Shown: positions 1 through 8,959, counted from the first letter of the stretch. The stretch is 64,000 bases of DNA from Listeria seeligeri serovar 1/2b str. SLCC3954 (GCF_000027145.1 NC_013891.1:1426001-1490000); one strand, 5' to 3'. Notes: generated from the letters alone by a model not told the origin. Translations and numbers: made by a program.

Positions 1-246
1 GAAGATATATGTTTCTCCATCTTTTGCTTTATATTTTAATTGTACAGCATTTAATTTTATGGTTATCCCGCGTTCACGTTCTAAATCCATCGAATCTAGT
101 AGCTGATTTTTCATTTCACGATGCGTTAAAGCACCGGTTTTTTCTAGAATCCGATCTGCGAGTGTAGATTTACCATGATCTATGTGCGCGATAATCGAAA
201 AGTTTCTAATTTTCTTTTGTCTTGCATTCATTTCTTCTTTGTTCAT
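1..246 (-). CDS. lepA: Elongation factor 4 (LepA), N-terminal fragment
   Basis: This is the first 82 codons of LepA, a ribosome-associated GTPase that back-translocates or remodels stalled ribosomes; the rest lies beyond the left edge. The G1 loop AHIDHGKS is at residues 20-27 and the RERGITI G2 region at about 58-64, both typical of LepA. The ATG is preceded by an AGGAG site at 255-259. It is transcribed divergently from rpsT, with its own sigma-A-type promoter. Family identity is clear from the near-invariant N-terminus. Confidence 0.96.
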   Translation of the reverse strand, partial: MNKEEMNARQKKIRNFSIIAHIDHGKSTLADRILEKTGALTHREMKNQLLDSMDLERERGITIKLNAVQLKYKAKDGETYIF

Positions 247-301
247 TTCCCCAGCTCCTGATTAGAACTCATCGCATAAATCCGATGGCAAGCTATCCTT
301 G

Positions 302-330
302 ATTATATCAGTAGAACGCTTAACATTCAA
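302..330 (-). promoter_or_regulatory. Predicted sigma-A promoter of lepA
   Basis: Read on the minus strand, TTGAAT (325-330) and TATAAT (302-307) are separated by 17 bp, leaving a leader of about 50 nt before lepA. It is back to back with the rpsT promoter. Confidence 0.7.
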
Positions 331-380
331 TGACTTCTTTAGTAATTACAGATAAATTTAAAATAAAATGGAAAGTATTA

Positions 381-409
381 TTGCAATATTGCTGTGATTT
401 CGGTATAAT
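381..409 (+). promoter_or_regulatory. Predicted sigma-A promoter of rpsT
   Basis: TTGCAA (381-386) and TATAAT (404-409) are 17 bp apart, about 75 bp before the rpsT start codon. A second TATAAT at 424-429 has no matching -35 element. Confidence 0.72.
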
Positions 410-490
410 AGCATTTGTTCTGATATAATTTAAAAAGGTATGTTATATGAAATAAATACTACCTCATTAGTTTGGACGGAGGTGAATGGA

Positions 491-745
491 ATGCCAAATA
501 TTAATTCTGCAATTAAACGTGTAAAAACTGCTGAAACTCGTAAAAACCGTAATGCATCTCAACGTTCTGCAATGCGTACTGCAATCAAGAAATTTGATGA
601 AGCAGCTACAAACAACGCGGACAACGCGAAAGATCTTTACGTAGAAGCATCAAAAAAATTAGATAGCGCTGTGAGCAAAGGATTGATTCACAAAAACAAT
701 GCTGCTCGCAACAAATCTCGCTTAGCTGCTAAGTTAGCTAAATAA
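491..745 (+). CDS. rpsT: 30S ribosomal protein S20
   Basis: The 84-residue product is the basic S20 protein that binds 16S rRNA in the small subunit. It begins [13 protein letters not shown] and is rich in Lys, Arg and Ala, as is usual. The reading frame stays open upstream to 440, but the ATG at 491 has the strong GGAGGTG site directly before it and fits the family N-terminus, so it was chosen. It is a single-gene unit with a promoter upstream and a hairpin terminator downstream, divergent from lepA. Confidence 0.97.
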   Translation: MPNINSAIKRVKTAETRKNRNASQRSAMRTAIKKFDEAATNNADNAKDLYVEASKKLDSAVSKGLIHKNNAARNKSRLAAKLAK

Positions 746-762
746 TACCAATTTTGGTATAA

Positions 763-797
763 AACATCACACCTTGTGTGGTGTTTTTTGTTTTTTA
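763..797 (+). terminator. rpsT terminator
   Basis: A 9-bp stem (ACATCACAC with GTGTGGTGT, one G-U pair) with a 3-nt loop is followed by a T-rich tract. Confidence 0.85.
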
Positions 798-799
798 AA

Positions 800-832
800 A
801 ATAAGCTTTGTCCCCCTTAGACAAAGCTTATT
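800..832 (-). terminator. holA terminator
   Basis: The inverted repeat AATAAGCTTTGTC / GACAAAGCTTATT is followed by a T-rich run on the minus strand. It ends the comE-holA transcript just after the holA stop. Confidence 0.8.
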
Positions 833-834
833 TC

Positions 835-1866
835 TTATAGCAATTTTTGTCGATTATCTTGTAATTCAAATAAAAACCACTCTAGTTTTTGTTCTTTATC
901 GCCAAAACCTGTTTTCATTTCGTAGTCGATTTCCGCTAATCGTTTTAATGCTTGATTTAACTCGATTTCTGAAAAGTTTTTTGCTTGTTTGGAAGCTAAT
1001 TTTACTCGGAAAGGATGTACTTTTAATTTAGATGCAACTTGTTGTTGCGAATATCCTTGTTGTTCTAGTAATTTCAATTGATTTAGCAGTCTGAATTGAC
1101 TTGATATTAGCGCCAAAATTTTAATAGGTTCTTCTTTTTGCTTTAATAAGTCGTAATAAATCCTTAGCGCACCTCCGATATCCATTGCAATCATTTTGTC
1201 TAACAATAGAAAAATATTTTGCTCTAATGAACGCACGACTAAAGATTCGACATCTTGAATAGTAATTTCTTTAGTTTCGAAGCTATATAACATTAATTTT
1301 TGTAATTCGTTCATTGCAGTTGTGAGCTGTCCGCTTGTTAACTCCATAAGCCGATTGATAGCAGCTTGTGACATTTGTATATTATTCTCAATTAATTTAG
1401 CTTCAATCCATTTTTTCAGCTCATTTTCATTGGGCCTTTTTGCTTCGATAATAGTTGCTGTTTTTTTGAGTAGTTTAGTGAGTTTTTTTCGTTCGTCTAG
1501 TTTCTCGACCCGAGCTACAAAACATAATACAGAATAATCAACCGGCTCATTTAAATAAGCTTCTAATTTTGCTGTGTCATGTTCTACTTTATTTTTGCTT
1601 TTTTCTGACGTTAAAAAAATCGGATTATTTGCCATAACTAAGCGTTTATCTCCAAAAAATGGCATACTTTCTGCTTCTTGAACAACAACTTCGATTGGCA
1701 TTTCTTCTAAATCAAGATTAGCATAATTAAATTCTACTTCTTCTCCGTCCAAAATATTATCTATTAAGAGTTGTTTCGTTTCGTTAATGATATAATCTTC
1801 TGTTCCAATAATTAAATATACTGGGCTAATTTTCTTTGAACAAATCTGTTTCCATTCTGGCAGCAC
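835..1866 (-). CDS. holA: DNA polymerase III subunit delta
   Basis: The 343-residue protein is the delta subunit of the clamp loader, which opens the beta sliding clamp. It has the N-terminal fold typical of the family (LIIGTEDYIINETKQLL near residues 18-34) and the C-terminal helical collar domain. The length is usual for Firmicutes (about 340). The ATG has a weak GAGG site 8 nt upstream. It is the last gene of the comEB-comEC-holA string; its position after comEC and before rpsT matches Bacillus. Confidence 0.93.
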   Translation of the reverse strand: MLPEWKQICSKKISPVYLIIGTEDYIINETKQLLIDNILDGEEVEFNYANLDLEEMPIEVVVQEAESMPFFGDKRLVMANNPIFLTSEKSKNKVEHDTAKLEAYLNEPVDYSVLCFVARVEKLDERKKLTKLLKKTATIIEAKRPNENELKKWIEAKLIENNIQMSQAAINRLMELTSGQLTTAMNELQKLMLYSFETKEITIQDVESLVVRSLEQNIFLLLDKMIAMDIGGALRIYYDLLKQKEEPIKILALISSQFRLLNQLKLLEQQGYSQQQVASKLKVHPFRVKLASKQAKNFSEIELNQALKRLAEIDYEMKTGFGDKEQKLEWFLFELQDNRQKLL

Positions 1867-1935
1867 ATATTTCGCCTCATTTCACTCTTATTTCTCTTTC
1901 TCTATGGTAAAACATGAAATAAGAGATAGCAAGTT

Positions 1936-4176
1936 TTATTTAATCGTTGTTTGAAACCCTTTTCCAAACGTATAGCTAATTTCACCTGCGAGATCAGTTC
2001 GTAAAATAGACACATTTTCTTCCTCTAAAGTTTTTAATGTTTCTTCATGCGGATGCCCAAACCGATTGTCTACGCCACATGAAATAATTGCAAGTGCTGG
2101 TTTTACTTTTTGGATGAATGCTTTTGAGGTTGACGTCTTACTGCCATGATGCCCGACTTTAAGAATATCAGCTTTAATTTCTTTATTTAGAATTGCTTGT
2201 TCCCCGCTTGCTTCCAAATCACCGGTAAAAAGCCAAATTTTATTATCTAATTCTGCTTTTAAAACAATGGAATCATTATTTCCGCCTTCGCCTTCTTGGT
2301 TCGGATATAAACACTCAAATGTACTATCGCCAACTTGCCACTTTGCTCCAGCTAAAATAATTGTTTGTTTTATATTTGGCATAGAGTCAAGTGCTTTTTT
2401 CATAATATCTTTATTCTCCGCACCTTTCGCAAAAATAAGTTCTTTAATAGCTATATTTTTTTGTAAATCATCGAGCCCTTCCATATGATCTGCATCACTA
2501 TGCGTAATTATTACTTTATCTAATTTGCTAATTCCTTTTGATTCTAATACTGGCGTTAGTGTGCTTCCTCCGATTGTAAACGGCTTCTTTTTTATTGCCC
2601 ATTCTTCTTTCACGAATGGTAATTGCCCGCCGGTGTCAATCAGGTAGTTACCTTGGTTGCGCGGTAATTGGATTAAGATACTATCACCTTGACCTACATC
2701 AATAAAGCTGACTTTACCATTAAAATTAAAAGTTGAAATATAGCAGAGACAAGCAAAACAAATGAGCAGAACTACCGGGAACGATTTCTTTTGCCATTGA
2801 TAAAATAGCAAAAGTACGACGATGACTAAAAGGATTAGCACAGTTGTTGTTGGTCTTCCAGTGATAATTGTTTGATGCGGAATTTTTGCAAATAAATTGG
2901 TTAAGTTCTCTATTATTTGAATAAAAAATGTGAGTAGTTTTTCTGGAATAATCAATAAAGCTGAAGAAGTAAATGATAATAAAAGTACTAAAAAACAGCC
3001 TGGTAAAATAAAAATTGTGAAAATTGGTACATATAATAAATTAAAGAAAATACCTACCCATGAAAATGAATAAAAGTGGTACATCATTACAACCGAAGAC
3101 ATCATAGTAGATACGAAGGAAATTGCGAGTGACTTTGATAATGGATGCTGTAATTTTGCTAAAATCCCTCGAGAGGATAATATAATACCAAACGATACTG
3201 CATAAGAAAGCTGAAAACCAACCTCGTAAATAACATAAGGTTGAATTATGAAAAACAAAATAAATGAAATGCAAATAATAGAAAATGAACTCCATTTAGT
3301 TACAAATTTTTCTGATAGAAGTAATAGTCCGGTCATTGTAGCAGCTCGAATAACCGGCGCATTGGCTCCTGTTAAAACAACATAAAGTGGTAAAAAAGCT
3401 AACAGAAATAACACAGTTCGCTCGCGTGTGGCACCTATTCTTAACAATAGAAAATATATTGCAGCGATAAGTAAATTAACATGTAACCCTGAAATAGCAA
3501 GTAAATGAACCACGCCCATTTGTTGATATGCCTCATAAATATCCAGTGAAAAACCATTTTTGTCACCAGCAATTAAAGCGAGACAATAAGGGCTAATCTT
3601 CGAAGAGATGTTTTCCGTTAGATGATTGATCAGCTTCAAACGTAGGTTTTGAATACGCATTAGTAAAGAAGGTGTGGTTTTTGGAGTAATTTGAAGTGTT
3701 GTAGTTTTTAGAATGTAGTTAATGCCTTGTCTTTGCAAATATTCTTTGTAATTAAATTGATTTTGGTTTCGATTAACTTGTGGAGATTCTAAGCTACCAG
3801 AAACAGAAATAAACTGACCGTATTGGAGTTGCTTTAAACTGTTTTGTTCTTTTTCGGTAGCAATTCGATGACTTAATTGGAACTTCTCTTTTGAACAGCA
3901 AACCGTTACTTGAAAACTATCGCCATCAATTTTTAGGTCATTGACTATTTGACAACTTCCGGTAAAGTCGCCAGTCGTATAAGAGGAAGTATTAAGCTTA
4001 TTAACGAAAAGGAACAAACAACTAGTAAAAAGGTAAACGAGGATAAAAATAAGGAGAAGTTTGGATTTCTTTTTAATGGTAATTATTATGAGCAAACAGA
4101 TACACACGGGAACGAAAGAGCTGGCAAAAGCCGTACTGATAATAGCTAAAACGATTATAGCTAAATAGCGCTCGAT
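1936..4176 (-). CDS. comEC: DNA uptake channel protein ComEC, apparent ATC start
   Basis: ComEC is the polytopic membrane channel that carries single-stranded DNA into the cell during competence. It has an N-terminal membrane part, the central Competence domain (HLLAISGLHVNLL) and a C-terminal metallo-beta-lactamase-like domain with THSDADHMEG and GHHGSKTST metal-site motifs, so it looks intact. The only ordinary start is GTG at 4107, which lacks a ribosome site and would cut into the first membrane segment. A strong AGGAGG (4184-4189) sits 7 nt before an in-frame ATC at 4176, giving MERYLAIIV and a full N-terminal membrane helix; no ATG, GTG or TTG lies between. The function is sure, the start is an inference. 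Confidence 0.9.
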   Translation of the reverse strand: MERYLAIIVLAIISTAFASSFVPVCICLLIIITIKKKSKLLLIFILVYLFTSCLFLFVNKLNTSSYTTGDFTGSCQIVNDLKIDGDSFQVTVCCSKEKFQLSHRIATEKEQNSLKQLQYGQFISVSGSLESPQVNRNQNQFNYKEYLQRQGINYILKTTTLQITPKTTPSLLMRIQNLRLKLINHLTENISSKISPYCLALIAGDKNGFSLDIYEAYQQMGVVHLLAISGLHVNLLIAAIYFLLLRIGATRERTVLFLLAFLPLYVVLTGANAPVIRAATMTGLLLLSEKFVTKWSSFSIICISFILFFIIQPYVIYEVGFQLSYAVSFGIILSSRGILAKLQHPLSKSLAISFVSTMMSSVVMMYHFYSFSWVGIFFNLLYVPIFTIFILPGCFLVLLLSFTSSALLIIPEKLLTFFIQIIENLTNLFAKIPHQTIITGRPTTTVLILLVIVVLLLFYQWQKKSFPVVLLICFACLCYISTFNFNGKVSFIDVGQGDSILIQLPRNQGNYLIDTGGQLPFVKEEWAIKKKPFTIGGSTLTPVLESKGISKLDKVIITHSDADHMEGLDDLQKNIAIKELIFAKGAENKDIMKKALDSMPNIKQTIILAGAKWQVGDSTFECLYPNQEGEGGNNDSIVLKAELDNKIWLFTGDLEASGEQAILNKEIKADILKVGHHGSKTSTSKAFIQKVKPALAIISCGVDNRFGHPHEETLKTLEEENVSILRTDLAGEISYTFGKGFQTTIK

Positions 4177-4183
4177 AGCGTCC

Positions 4184-4189
4184 CCTCCT
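4184..4189 (-). promoter_or_regulatory. Strong ribosome binding site before comEC
   Basis: AAGGAGGGG on the minus strand lies in the 17-nt gap between the comEB stop and the ATC codon at 4176. It decides the proposed comEC start, because no standard start codon is found within range of it. Confidence 0.7.
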
Positions 4190-4192
4190 TGC

Positions 4193-4753
4193 TTAAGTTA
4201 ACTTTTCTGAGATGTTTTGATAGAGTTGTTCTGCTTTATCAGGTGCAATATTTAATTCTTCAGCAGTTTCTTTTACTAAAGTATGCATTTTTTCTTCATT
4301 CCAATTATTCACTTGAAGTACAGACTCATCAAACTCGACTTTTTGTAAATCGACACCTGCAAGTTCAAATAATTCTAATGCATATGGATGATTCTTATAA
4401 TCTTTAGCAAAATAAACTTTTTTAATACCTGCTTGAATAATTGATTTTGTGCATGCTAGACAAGGGAAATGCGTCACATATAATTCAGCTTGGTCTGTTG
4501 TCGCACCAAATTTGGCGCATTGTAGTATGGCATTCATTTCAGCATGAATCGTTCGAATGCAGTGACCATCAACTACATAACAACCGTGTTCTGCGCAGTG
4601 ATCTCCTCCAGCAATGGAACCATTATATCCGCCAGCAATAATACGCTTATCTCGAACTATTGTTGCACCTACCATTAATCTTGTACAAGTACTCCTTGAT
4701 GATATTAGATGACTTTGCGCCATAAAAAACTGATCCCATGCGATTCTTTGCAC
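4193..4753 (-). CDS. comEB: ComE operon protein 2, dCMP deaminase family
   Basis: The 186-residue protein belongs to the zinc-dependent deoxycytidylate deaminases, which turn dCMP into dUMP for thymidylate synthesis. The zinc and proton-shuttle motif HAE is at 70-72 and PCLAC at 97-101. The start is GTG with an AAGGGAG site 8 nt upstream. In Bacillus comEB lies in the competence operon but is not needed for DNA uptake. Here it has its own promoter just after comEA and is followed closely by comEC. Confidence 0.92.
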   Translation of the reverse strand: MQRIAWDQFFMAQSHLISSRSTCTRLMVGATIVRDKRIIAGGYNGSIAGGDHCAEHGCYVVDGHCIRTIHAEMNAILQCAKFGATTDQAELYVTHFPCLACTKSIIQAGIKKVYFAKDYKNHPYALELFELAGVDLQKVEFDESVLQVNNWNEEKMHTLVKETAEELNIAPDKAEQLYQNISEKLT

Positions 4754-4785
4754 ACTAAAAACTCCCTTATGATTTGATAAATATT

Positions 4786-4815
4786 AGTATAGGTGTTCAT
4801 GAGGAAGTTCGTCAA
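4786..4815 (-). promoter_or_regulatory. Predicted sigma-A promoter of comEB-comEC-holA
   Basis: TTGACG (4810-4815) and TATACT (4786-4791) are 18 bp apart on the minus strand in the gap after comEA. This would let comEB, comEC and holA be expressed apart from comEA. Confidence 0.68.
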
Positions 4816-4824
4816 CCACTTTTA

Positions 4825-5433
4825 TTATTTCACATCCAAATATTCCTTTAGTTTTTCGATTGTTTTTTCTCCGATACCTGTTACTTTTTGTAAATCTTCT
4901 ATTGTTTGAAATAACCCCTCTTTCTCCCGGTATTCAATAATAGCTGTTGCTTTTGACTCGCCAATTCCTGGTACTGTTTGTAAATCAGAGGTAGAAGCTG
5001 TATTGATGTTGATTTTTTCTTCCGTTGTCTCACCAGCTTGTTCACTCTCACTTGTAGAAGTTTCTGATCCTTGCTCGCCTTTTTTGTAGACATAGATGCT
5101 CATTTCGTCTTTTAATTTTTCAGCCAAATTTAGTTTACTACTATCAGCTTCTTCTGTAAGCCCTCCAGCCGTTTTCACTACATCTTGCACTCTTGCATCT
5201 AAAGGTAGTTTATAAACACCAGGCGAGCGGACGGCGCCTTTGATATCAATGTAGACGTACTTAGATTCATTTACTTGCTGTGTATCTGCCTTTTCTTCTG
5301 TAGTGGGTGCTGAATTTGTAGTTATTTCTTCAGTCTCCTTATCTGGTATACACAAATAAATTAGTCCTGCGAAAATAATAGCTATTGCAATCAAGATATA
5401 ATTCTTATGTTTTTTTATTTGTTCTATCACCAC
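4825..5433 (-). CDS. comEA: Competence DNA receptor ComEA
   Basis: ComEA is the membrane-anchored receptor that binds incoming double-stranded DNA. The 202-residue protein has one N-terminal membrane helix (about residues 10-30), an acidic linker, a SLBB-like domain (YIDIKGAVRSPGVY) and a C-terminal double helix-hairpin-helix with the repeated PGIGE / TGIGE motif. GTG codons lie at 5439, 5433 and 5430; the AAGGA site at 442-446 of this kilobase favours 5433 with 8-nt spacing. I saw no clear ComK boxes upstream. Confidence 0.93.
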   Translation of the reverse strand: MVIEQIKKHKNYILIAIAIIFAGLIYLCIPDKETEEITTNSAPTTEEKADTQQVNESKYVYIDIKGAVRSPGVYKLPLDARVQDVVKTAGGLTEEADSSKLNLAEKLKDEMSIYVYKKGEQGSETSTSESEQAGETTEEKININTASTSDLQTVPGIGESKATAIIEYREKEGLFQTIEDLQKVTGIGEKTIEKLKEYLDVK

Positions 5434-5505
5434 TATCACCGTCCTTAATTATAGTATTCGCCACATTCATCGAAATTCCTTCTTGACGAAAATAATGAAA
5501 ATTAC

Positions 5506-5541
5506 ATAAAAAAAGAAAGTAATTATGGATAATTACTTTCT
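5506..5541 (-). terminator. Terminator after yqeM
   Basis: A perfect 12-bp stem (AGAAAGTAATTA and its complement) with a 4-nt loop overlaps the yqeM stop codon and is followed by a T-run on the minus strand. It separates the yqe operon from comEA. Confidence 0.85.
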
Positions 5542-6264
5542 TGCGACGAAAAAGATTCTTTCACTCGTATTTGTAGGTTTTTTTAAGCTGAAATCTGCGT
5601 AAACTTCTATTTTCGTGAATTGGTATTTTTTTAGAAGGTTTTCATAGTGGGCAATCGGATATGTCCGTTCTTTGTGTAATTCATCCACTCTCTGATAAAC
5701 ATCGTCTTCGTCCAAAATAAAGAAAGTCAGTTCGTGTTCAACAGAATGCTGGTGTTCTCCAGGAAACGAATTCCAAATGGTGGCAATTTCTTCATCGCTG
5801 TCGCCGTATGAATATTTTTTGAAGCCTTCTTCCACTTTATAAACAGAATGAACATCAAACAAGAATAGACCACTTGGTTTTAAATGTGTTGATATAGCTT
5901 GAATTGTGTTTTCAAGTGCTTCTTCGGTTTCTAAATAATTAAGTGAATCACAAAAACAAGTAATAACATCAAACGACTGATTTAAGGAAAGTTTAGACAT
6001 ATCTTGCTCAAAAATCGGCAAGTCAATCTCAGCAGCTGCGACTTTTTCCTCTGCAACTGCAACCATTTCGCCTGAAAAGTCTACTCCTGATACTTGGTGA
6101 CCTAAAAAACTCAATCGGAGGGCAAATTCAGCTGTTCCACATGCTAAATCAAGAATGTTTTGTGGTTTTTCACCAATAAAATTTGTTGAAAACTGAACCC
6201 ATTCGTCGTATAGTTCTGAATCCATTAATCTATCATAAAATCCTGGAAAATATTCGTAGCTCAT
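5533..6264 (-). CDS. Class I SAM-dependent methyltransferase (YqeM type)
   Basis: The 243-residue protein has a Rossmann methyltransferase fold with the SAM-binding motif LDLACGTAEF near residues 39-47 and the acidic VDFSG motif after strand 2. The substrate is not known. It is the last gene of the conserved yqeG-to-yqeM cluster, and a terminator-like hairpin lies between it and rsfS, so its expression may be partly attenuated. The AAGGAG site is well placed before the ATG. Confidence 0.85.
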   Translation of the reverse strand: MSYEYFPGFYDRLMDSELYDEWVQFSTNFIGEKPQNILDLACGTAEFALRLSFLGHQVSGVDFSGEMVAVAEEKVAAAEIDLPIFEQDMSKLSLNQSFDVITCFCDSLNYLETEEALENTIQAISTHLKPSGLFLFDVHSVYKVEEGFKKYSYGDSDEEIATIWNSFPGEHQHSVEHELTFFILDEDDVYQRVDELHKERTYPIAHYENLLKKYQFTKIEVYADFSLKKPTNTSERIFFVARK

Positions 6265-6280
6265 TGTACTTTTCTCCTTA

Positions 6281-6312
6281 AAAAAACAGACGAGAAAATT
6301 CCCCGCCTGTTT
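6281..6312 (-). terminator. Terminator-like hairpin between rsfS and yqeM
   Basis: A 9-bp stem (AAACAGGCG with CGTCTGTTT, one G-U pair) is followed by seven Ts on the minus strand, directly before the yqeM ribosome site. It may cut transcription before yqeM. Confidence 0.7.
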
Positions 6313-6321
6313 TGTAATTAA

Positions 6322-6678
6322 TTAAGAAACAAATGCTGCAGAAACGTCTACTAGTGGAGCGTCTCCCCATAATTTTTCTAAATTATAGTAAGAGCGTTCT
6401 TCTTTGTGGAATACGTGGATAATTACATCACCTAAATCGATTAAAATCCATTGCGCTGCGTCAAATCCTTCTAAACGTTTTACATCTACTTGGTTTTCTA
6501 ATGCTTTTTCTTTAATTTCGCGAGCGATTGCCTGCACTTGTTTGTCAGAATTACCATGACAGATAACAAAATAATCTGCAAAACTGGATAACCCCTTCAT
6601 ATCTAGTGCTAAAATATCCTCTGCTCTTTTATCGTCTGCTGCCTTTGCGGTCAGCATTAATGTATCATAACTGTTCAA
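6322..6678 (-). CDS. rsfS: Ribosome silencing factor RsfS
   Basis: RsfS binds ribosomal protein L14 and blocks joining of the subunits when nutrients are scarce. The 118-residue length, the DYFVICHGNSDKQV segment and the C-terminal WGDAP motif are those of the family (Iojap). The start appears to be TTG; its GGAG site lies within the end of yqeK at a rather long spacing of about 12 nt. It is co-transcribed with yqeK, as in Bacillus. Confidence 0.95.
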   Translation of the reverse strand: MNSYDTLMLTAKAADDKRAEDILALDMKGLSSFADYFVICHGNSDKQVQAIAREIKEKALENQVDVKRLEGFDAAQWILIDLGDVIIHVFHKEERSYYNLEKLWGDAPLVDVSAAFVS

Positions 6679-6682
6679 ATTA

Positions 6683-7258
6683 TTAATAGTCTCCTTCCAA
6701 ATTTAAATTAACAAAATAATTATAAGCTTCCAATGTATCTGGAAAAACGGATTGTTGCTTTTTAATTAAATGCGTAATAGTACTAGATAAAGCAAACAAC
6801 ATGGCTTCATCAAGGGATTTAAGTGCTAATCTACGGGCTTTGTATACACCAGGAAATGTTCTCCCTGGTTCTGTATAGTCTGCCAAATAAATCAGCTTAT
6901 CAAAATCAGACATAGAGGCACTTCCGGTTGTATGCACACGAATCGCTTCCAGTATTTCGTTATCTGTAATGCCAAATTCTTTTTCTGCTAAATAAGCACC
7001 AACTGGGGCATGCCATAAAGAACGATGGAATTCTAATAAACGTGGATCATACTGTTCATTTCCGATGATTTCTTTTGACTTATCGTCTGGATAGTATTTC
7101 GCATAATCATGTAGTAGAGCGGTTATTCGTGCTTTTTCGATGTCCATATGATAATGTTCAGCAAGTTCTACAGCTGCTTTTTCTACGCCTAGAGTATGTT
7201 TGAAACGCTCATTTGGCATAGCTGCTTCTACTTTTTTTAAGACTTCATTTCTTTCCAT
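6683..7258 (-). CDS. yqeK: HD-domain hydrolase YqeK, likely Ap4A hydrolase
   Basis: The 191-residue protein is an HD-superfamily phosphohydrolase. Metal-binding residues are visible as H21 in FKHTLGVE, the H50-D51 pair in [10 protein letters not shown], and further His in HRSLWHAP. YqeK proteins have been shown to split diadenosine tetraphosphate symmetrically into two ADP. It overlaps nadD by 14 bp, implying translational coupling, and the link to NAD synthesis is conserved across Firmicutes. Confidence 0.92.
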   Translation of the reverse strand: MERNEVLKKVEAAMPNERFKHTLGVEKAAVELAEHYHMDIEKARITALLHDYAKYYPDDKSKEIIGNEQYDPRLLEFHRSLWHAPVGAYLAEKEFGITDNEILEAIRVHTTGSASMSDFDKLIYLADYTEPGRTFPGVYKARRLALKSLDEAMLFALSSTITHLIKKQQSVFPDTLEAYNYFVNLNLEGDY

Positions 7259-7811
7259 AAAGCTGATGCTCCTTTATATATGACCATACTTTTTCTGGCA
7301 GAAATGGTTGTGCATTTTCGATATCATTTCTGATTTCTGTCGAAGAAATGGTCAATTCTGGCATGGTAACTTTGATTACTTGATACGGAACTTCGGTTTG
7401 ATATTGAGGCCGATTAATGCCAACAAAAGTAACCATATTTACTAAGTCATCTATATGATACCACTTCGGCAAATATTCTACCATATCACCGCCAATAATA
7501 AAATAAAAATCAGTATCAGGCTGCTCGCTTATCATATCACGCATTGTATCATACGTATAGGATTTTCCTGAACGCTCTAATTCACGTGCATCCACTTCAA
7601 AACAGTCATTATTCGCTATCATTAATTGAAGCATTTCTAACCGCTCTTTCGGTGATGCCATTCCACTGATATGTTTGTGTGGTGGAATTTTATTAGGAAG
7701 AAAAAGGATTTTTTCTAGTCCAAGTTGTTTTTTAGCTTCCTCCGCCATACGTAAGTGCGCTAAATGTGGCGGATCAAATGTGCCGCCTAAAATACCGACT
7801 TTATGTTTCAT
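7245..7811 (-). CDS. nadD: Nicotinate-nucleotide adenylyltransferase
   Basis: NadD joins ATP and nicotinate mononucleotide to give deamido-NAD, an essential step in NAD synthesis. The 188-residue protein has the nucleotidyltransferase motif [11 protein letters not shown] at residues 8-18 and ISSTEIR near the C-terminus, both diagnostic. The ATG at 7811 has a GGAGG site 9 nt upstream and was preferred to a GTG one codon earlier. It lies between yhbY and yqeK in a tightly packed operon. Confidence 0.96.
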   Translation of the reverse strand: MKHKVGILGGTFDPPHLAHLRMAEEAKKQLGLEKILFLPNKIPPHKHISGMASPKERLEMLQLMIANNDCFEVDARELERSGKSYTYDTMRDMISEQPDTDFYFIIGGDMVEYLPKWYHIDDLVNMVTFVGINRPQYQTEVPYQVIKVTMPELTISSTEIRNDIENAQPFLPEKVWSYIKEHQLYGKK

Positions 7812-7828
7812 CACGCTTTTCCTCCAAA

Positions 7829-8119
7829 TTACGGTAACTTAATTTGTTGCTTATTAACCGATTGTTTGTAAAGAATAATCGTTCTACCAATAACTTGGAC
7901 AATATATGCCCCTGTTCGGCTGCTAATTTTTTCGGCAACAGTTTGTTTGTCTTCTTCACAGTTTTGTAGAATAGAAATTTTAATTAATTCTCTTGCTTCT
8001 AGTGCTTCTTTTACTTGAATAATCAAGTTTGGTGACACGCTTCCTTTTCCCACTTGGAAAATTGGTTGGATGCTATGTGCTTCTTTTCTTAAAAAACGTT
8101 TTTGTGTAGCTGTTAACAT
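7829..8119 (-). CDS. yhbY: Ribosome assembly RNA-binding protein YhbY
   Basis: The 96-residue protein is a stand-alone CRM (KH-like) domain that binds pre-50S particles. It starts [15 protein letters not shown] and has the GKGSVSPN segment near residues 30-37, which is the GxxG-type RNA-binding loop. Its ATG shares one base with the aroE stop (TAATG), with the ribosome site inside the end of aroE. It lies in the ribosome-assembly operon with yqeH. Confidence 0.93.
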   Translation of the reverse strand: MLTATQKRFLRKEAHSIQPIFQVGKGSVSPNLIIQVKEALEARELIKISILQNCEEDKQTVAEKISSRTGAYIVQVIGRTIILYKQSVNKQQIKLP

Positions 8120-8940
8120 TAGTTTCCTCCTAATTGTTCGAGTACTGCTTCTTTCATCAGTGTTCGTTCTGGTTTTACGCCAGTCCATATTTCAAAGGCA
8201 AGTGCTCCTTGGTTAACAAACATTGGTAGACCATTTTGGATAATTGCCCCATTTTCTTTTGCTTCTTTCAAAAAGGCAGTTTCGGCTGGATTATAGATAA
8301 TATCCGAACAGATTGTTCCTTTTGTTAAATTAGTTAGTGAAATTGGGCTGGTGTTTTTCGAAGCTTCTAAGCCGATTGAAGTAGTTTGAATAATAATCGT
8401 AAAATCGGCCAAGTTTTTTTCTGCTTCTTGAAGTGTCATCGCATGGTGATTATCATTATCCTTAGTCATTTCGACTGCTTTATTGGCAGTACGGTTAGCA
8501 ACAGTTATTCTTGCGTTTGTATGATTTTTAAGCGCTAAATAAATGGCTTTGCTTGCACCACCTGCTCCAGTAATTAAAATGGAGTCTTTTTCCGTGATTG
8601 GCCGAATTTCTTCCAAACCTTCCAAGTAACCTTTACCATCTGTATTGAAACCGTACCATTTGTCATCTTTTCTAAGCACAGTATTTACTGCGCCAGAATC
8701 AGCTGCAAGAGGCTCAAGTTCATCTAGAAATGGCAAAATACGTTCTTTAAATGGTGTAGTTATGTTAAATCCACGTATTCCAGAATCCATTAATTTTTTA
8801 ATTTCTGTTTCAAAAGCGTTTTCTTCTATTAAAACAGAATTATATTCAGCTTCCATTCCAAGTTCTTGGAAAATCCGGTTCTGCATTGCAGGTGATAAAG
8901 AGTGTCTGATAGGATTTCCGATAACCACATATTTTTCCAA
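8119..8940 (-). CDS. aroE: Shikimate dehydrogenase
   Basis: AroE reduces 3-dehydroshikimate to shikimate with NADPH in aromatic amino-acid synthesis. The 273-residue product shows the shikimate-binding SLSP at 14-17, the catalytic lysine in TPFKERILPF, the DGKGYLEGL motif and the GAGGASKAI nucleotide loop. The start is most likely TTG at 8940, with an AAGGAGG site 8 nt upstream; the ATG at 8958 overlaps that site. The gene sits between yqeH and yhbY. Confidence 0.95.
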   Translation of the reverse strand: MEKYVVIGNPIRHSLSPAMQNRIFQELGMEAEYNSVLIEENAFETEIKKLMDSGIRGFNITTPFKERILPFLDELEPLAADSGAVNTVLRKDDKWYGFNTDGKGYLEGLEEIRPITEKDSILITGAGGASKAIYLALKNHTNARITVANRTANKAVEMTKDNDNHHAMTLQEAEKNLADFTIIIQTTSIGLEASKNTSPISLTNLTKGTICSDIIYNPAETAFLKEAKENGAIIQNGLPMFVNQGALAFEIWTGVKPERTLMKEAVLEQLGGN

Positions 8941-8959
8941 ATGACAAGCCTCCTTCATT

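Noticed and set aside
440-490. Upstream in-frame ATG for rpsT giving 17 extra residues
   Set aside because: S20 starts at MPNINSAIK in relatives, and the strong GGAGGTG site belongs to the ATG at 491.
5448-5476. TATAAT with TTTCGA as a comEA promoter, and ComK boxes
   Set aside because: The -35 is poor and the -10 would put the ribosome site upstream of the RNA start; no paired AAAA-N5-TTTT boxes were found.
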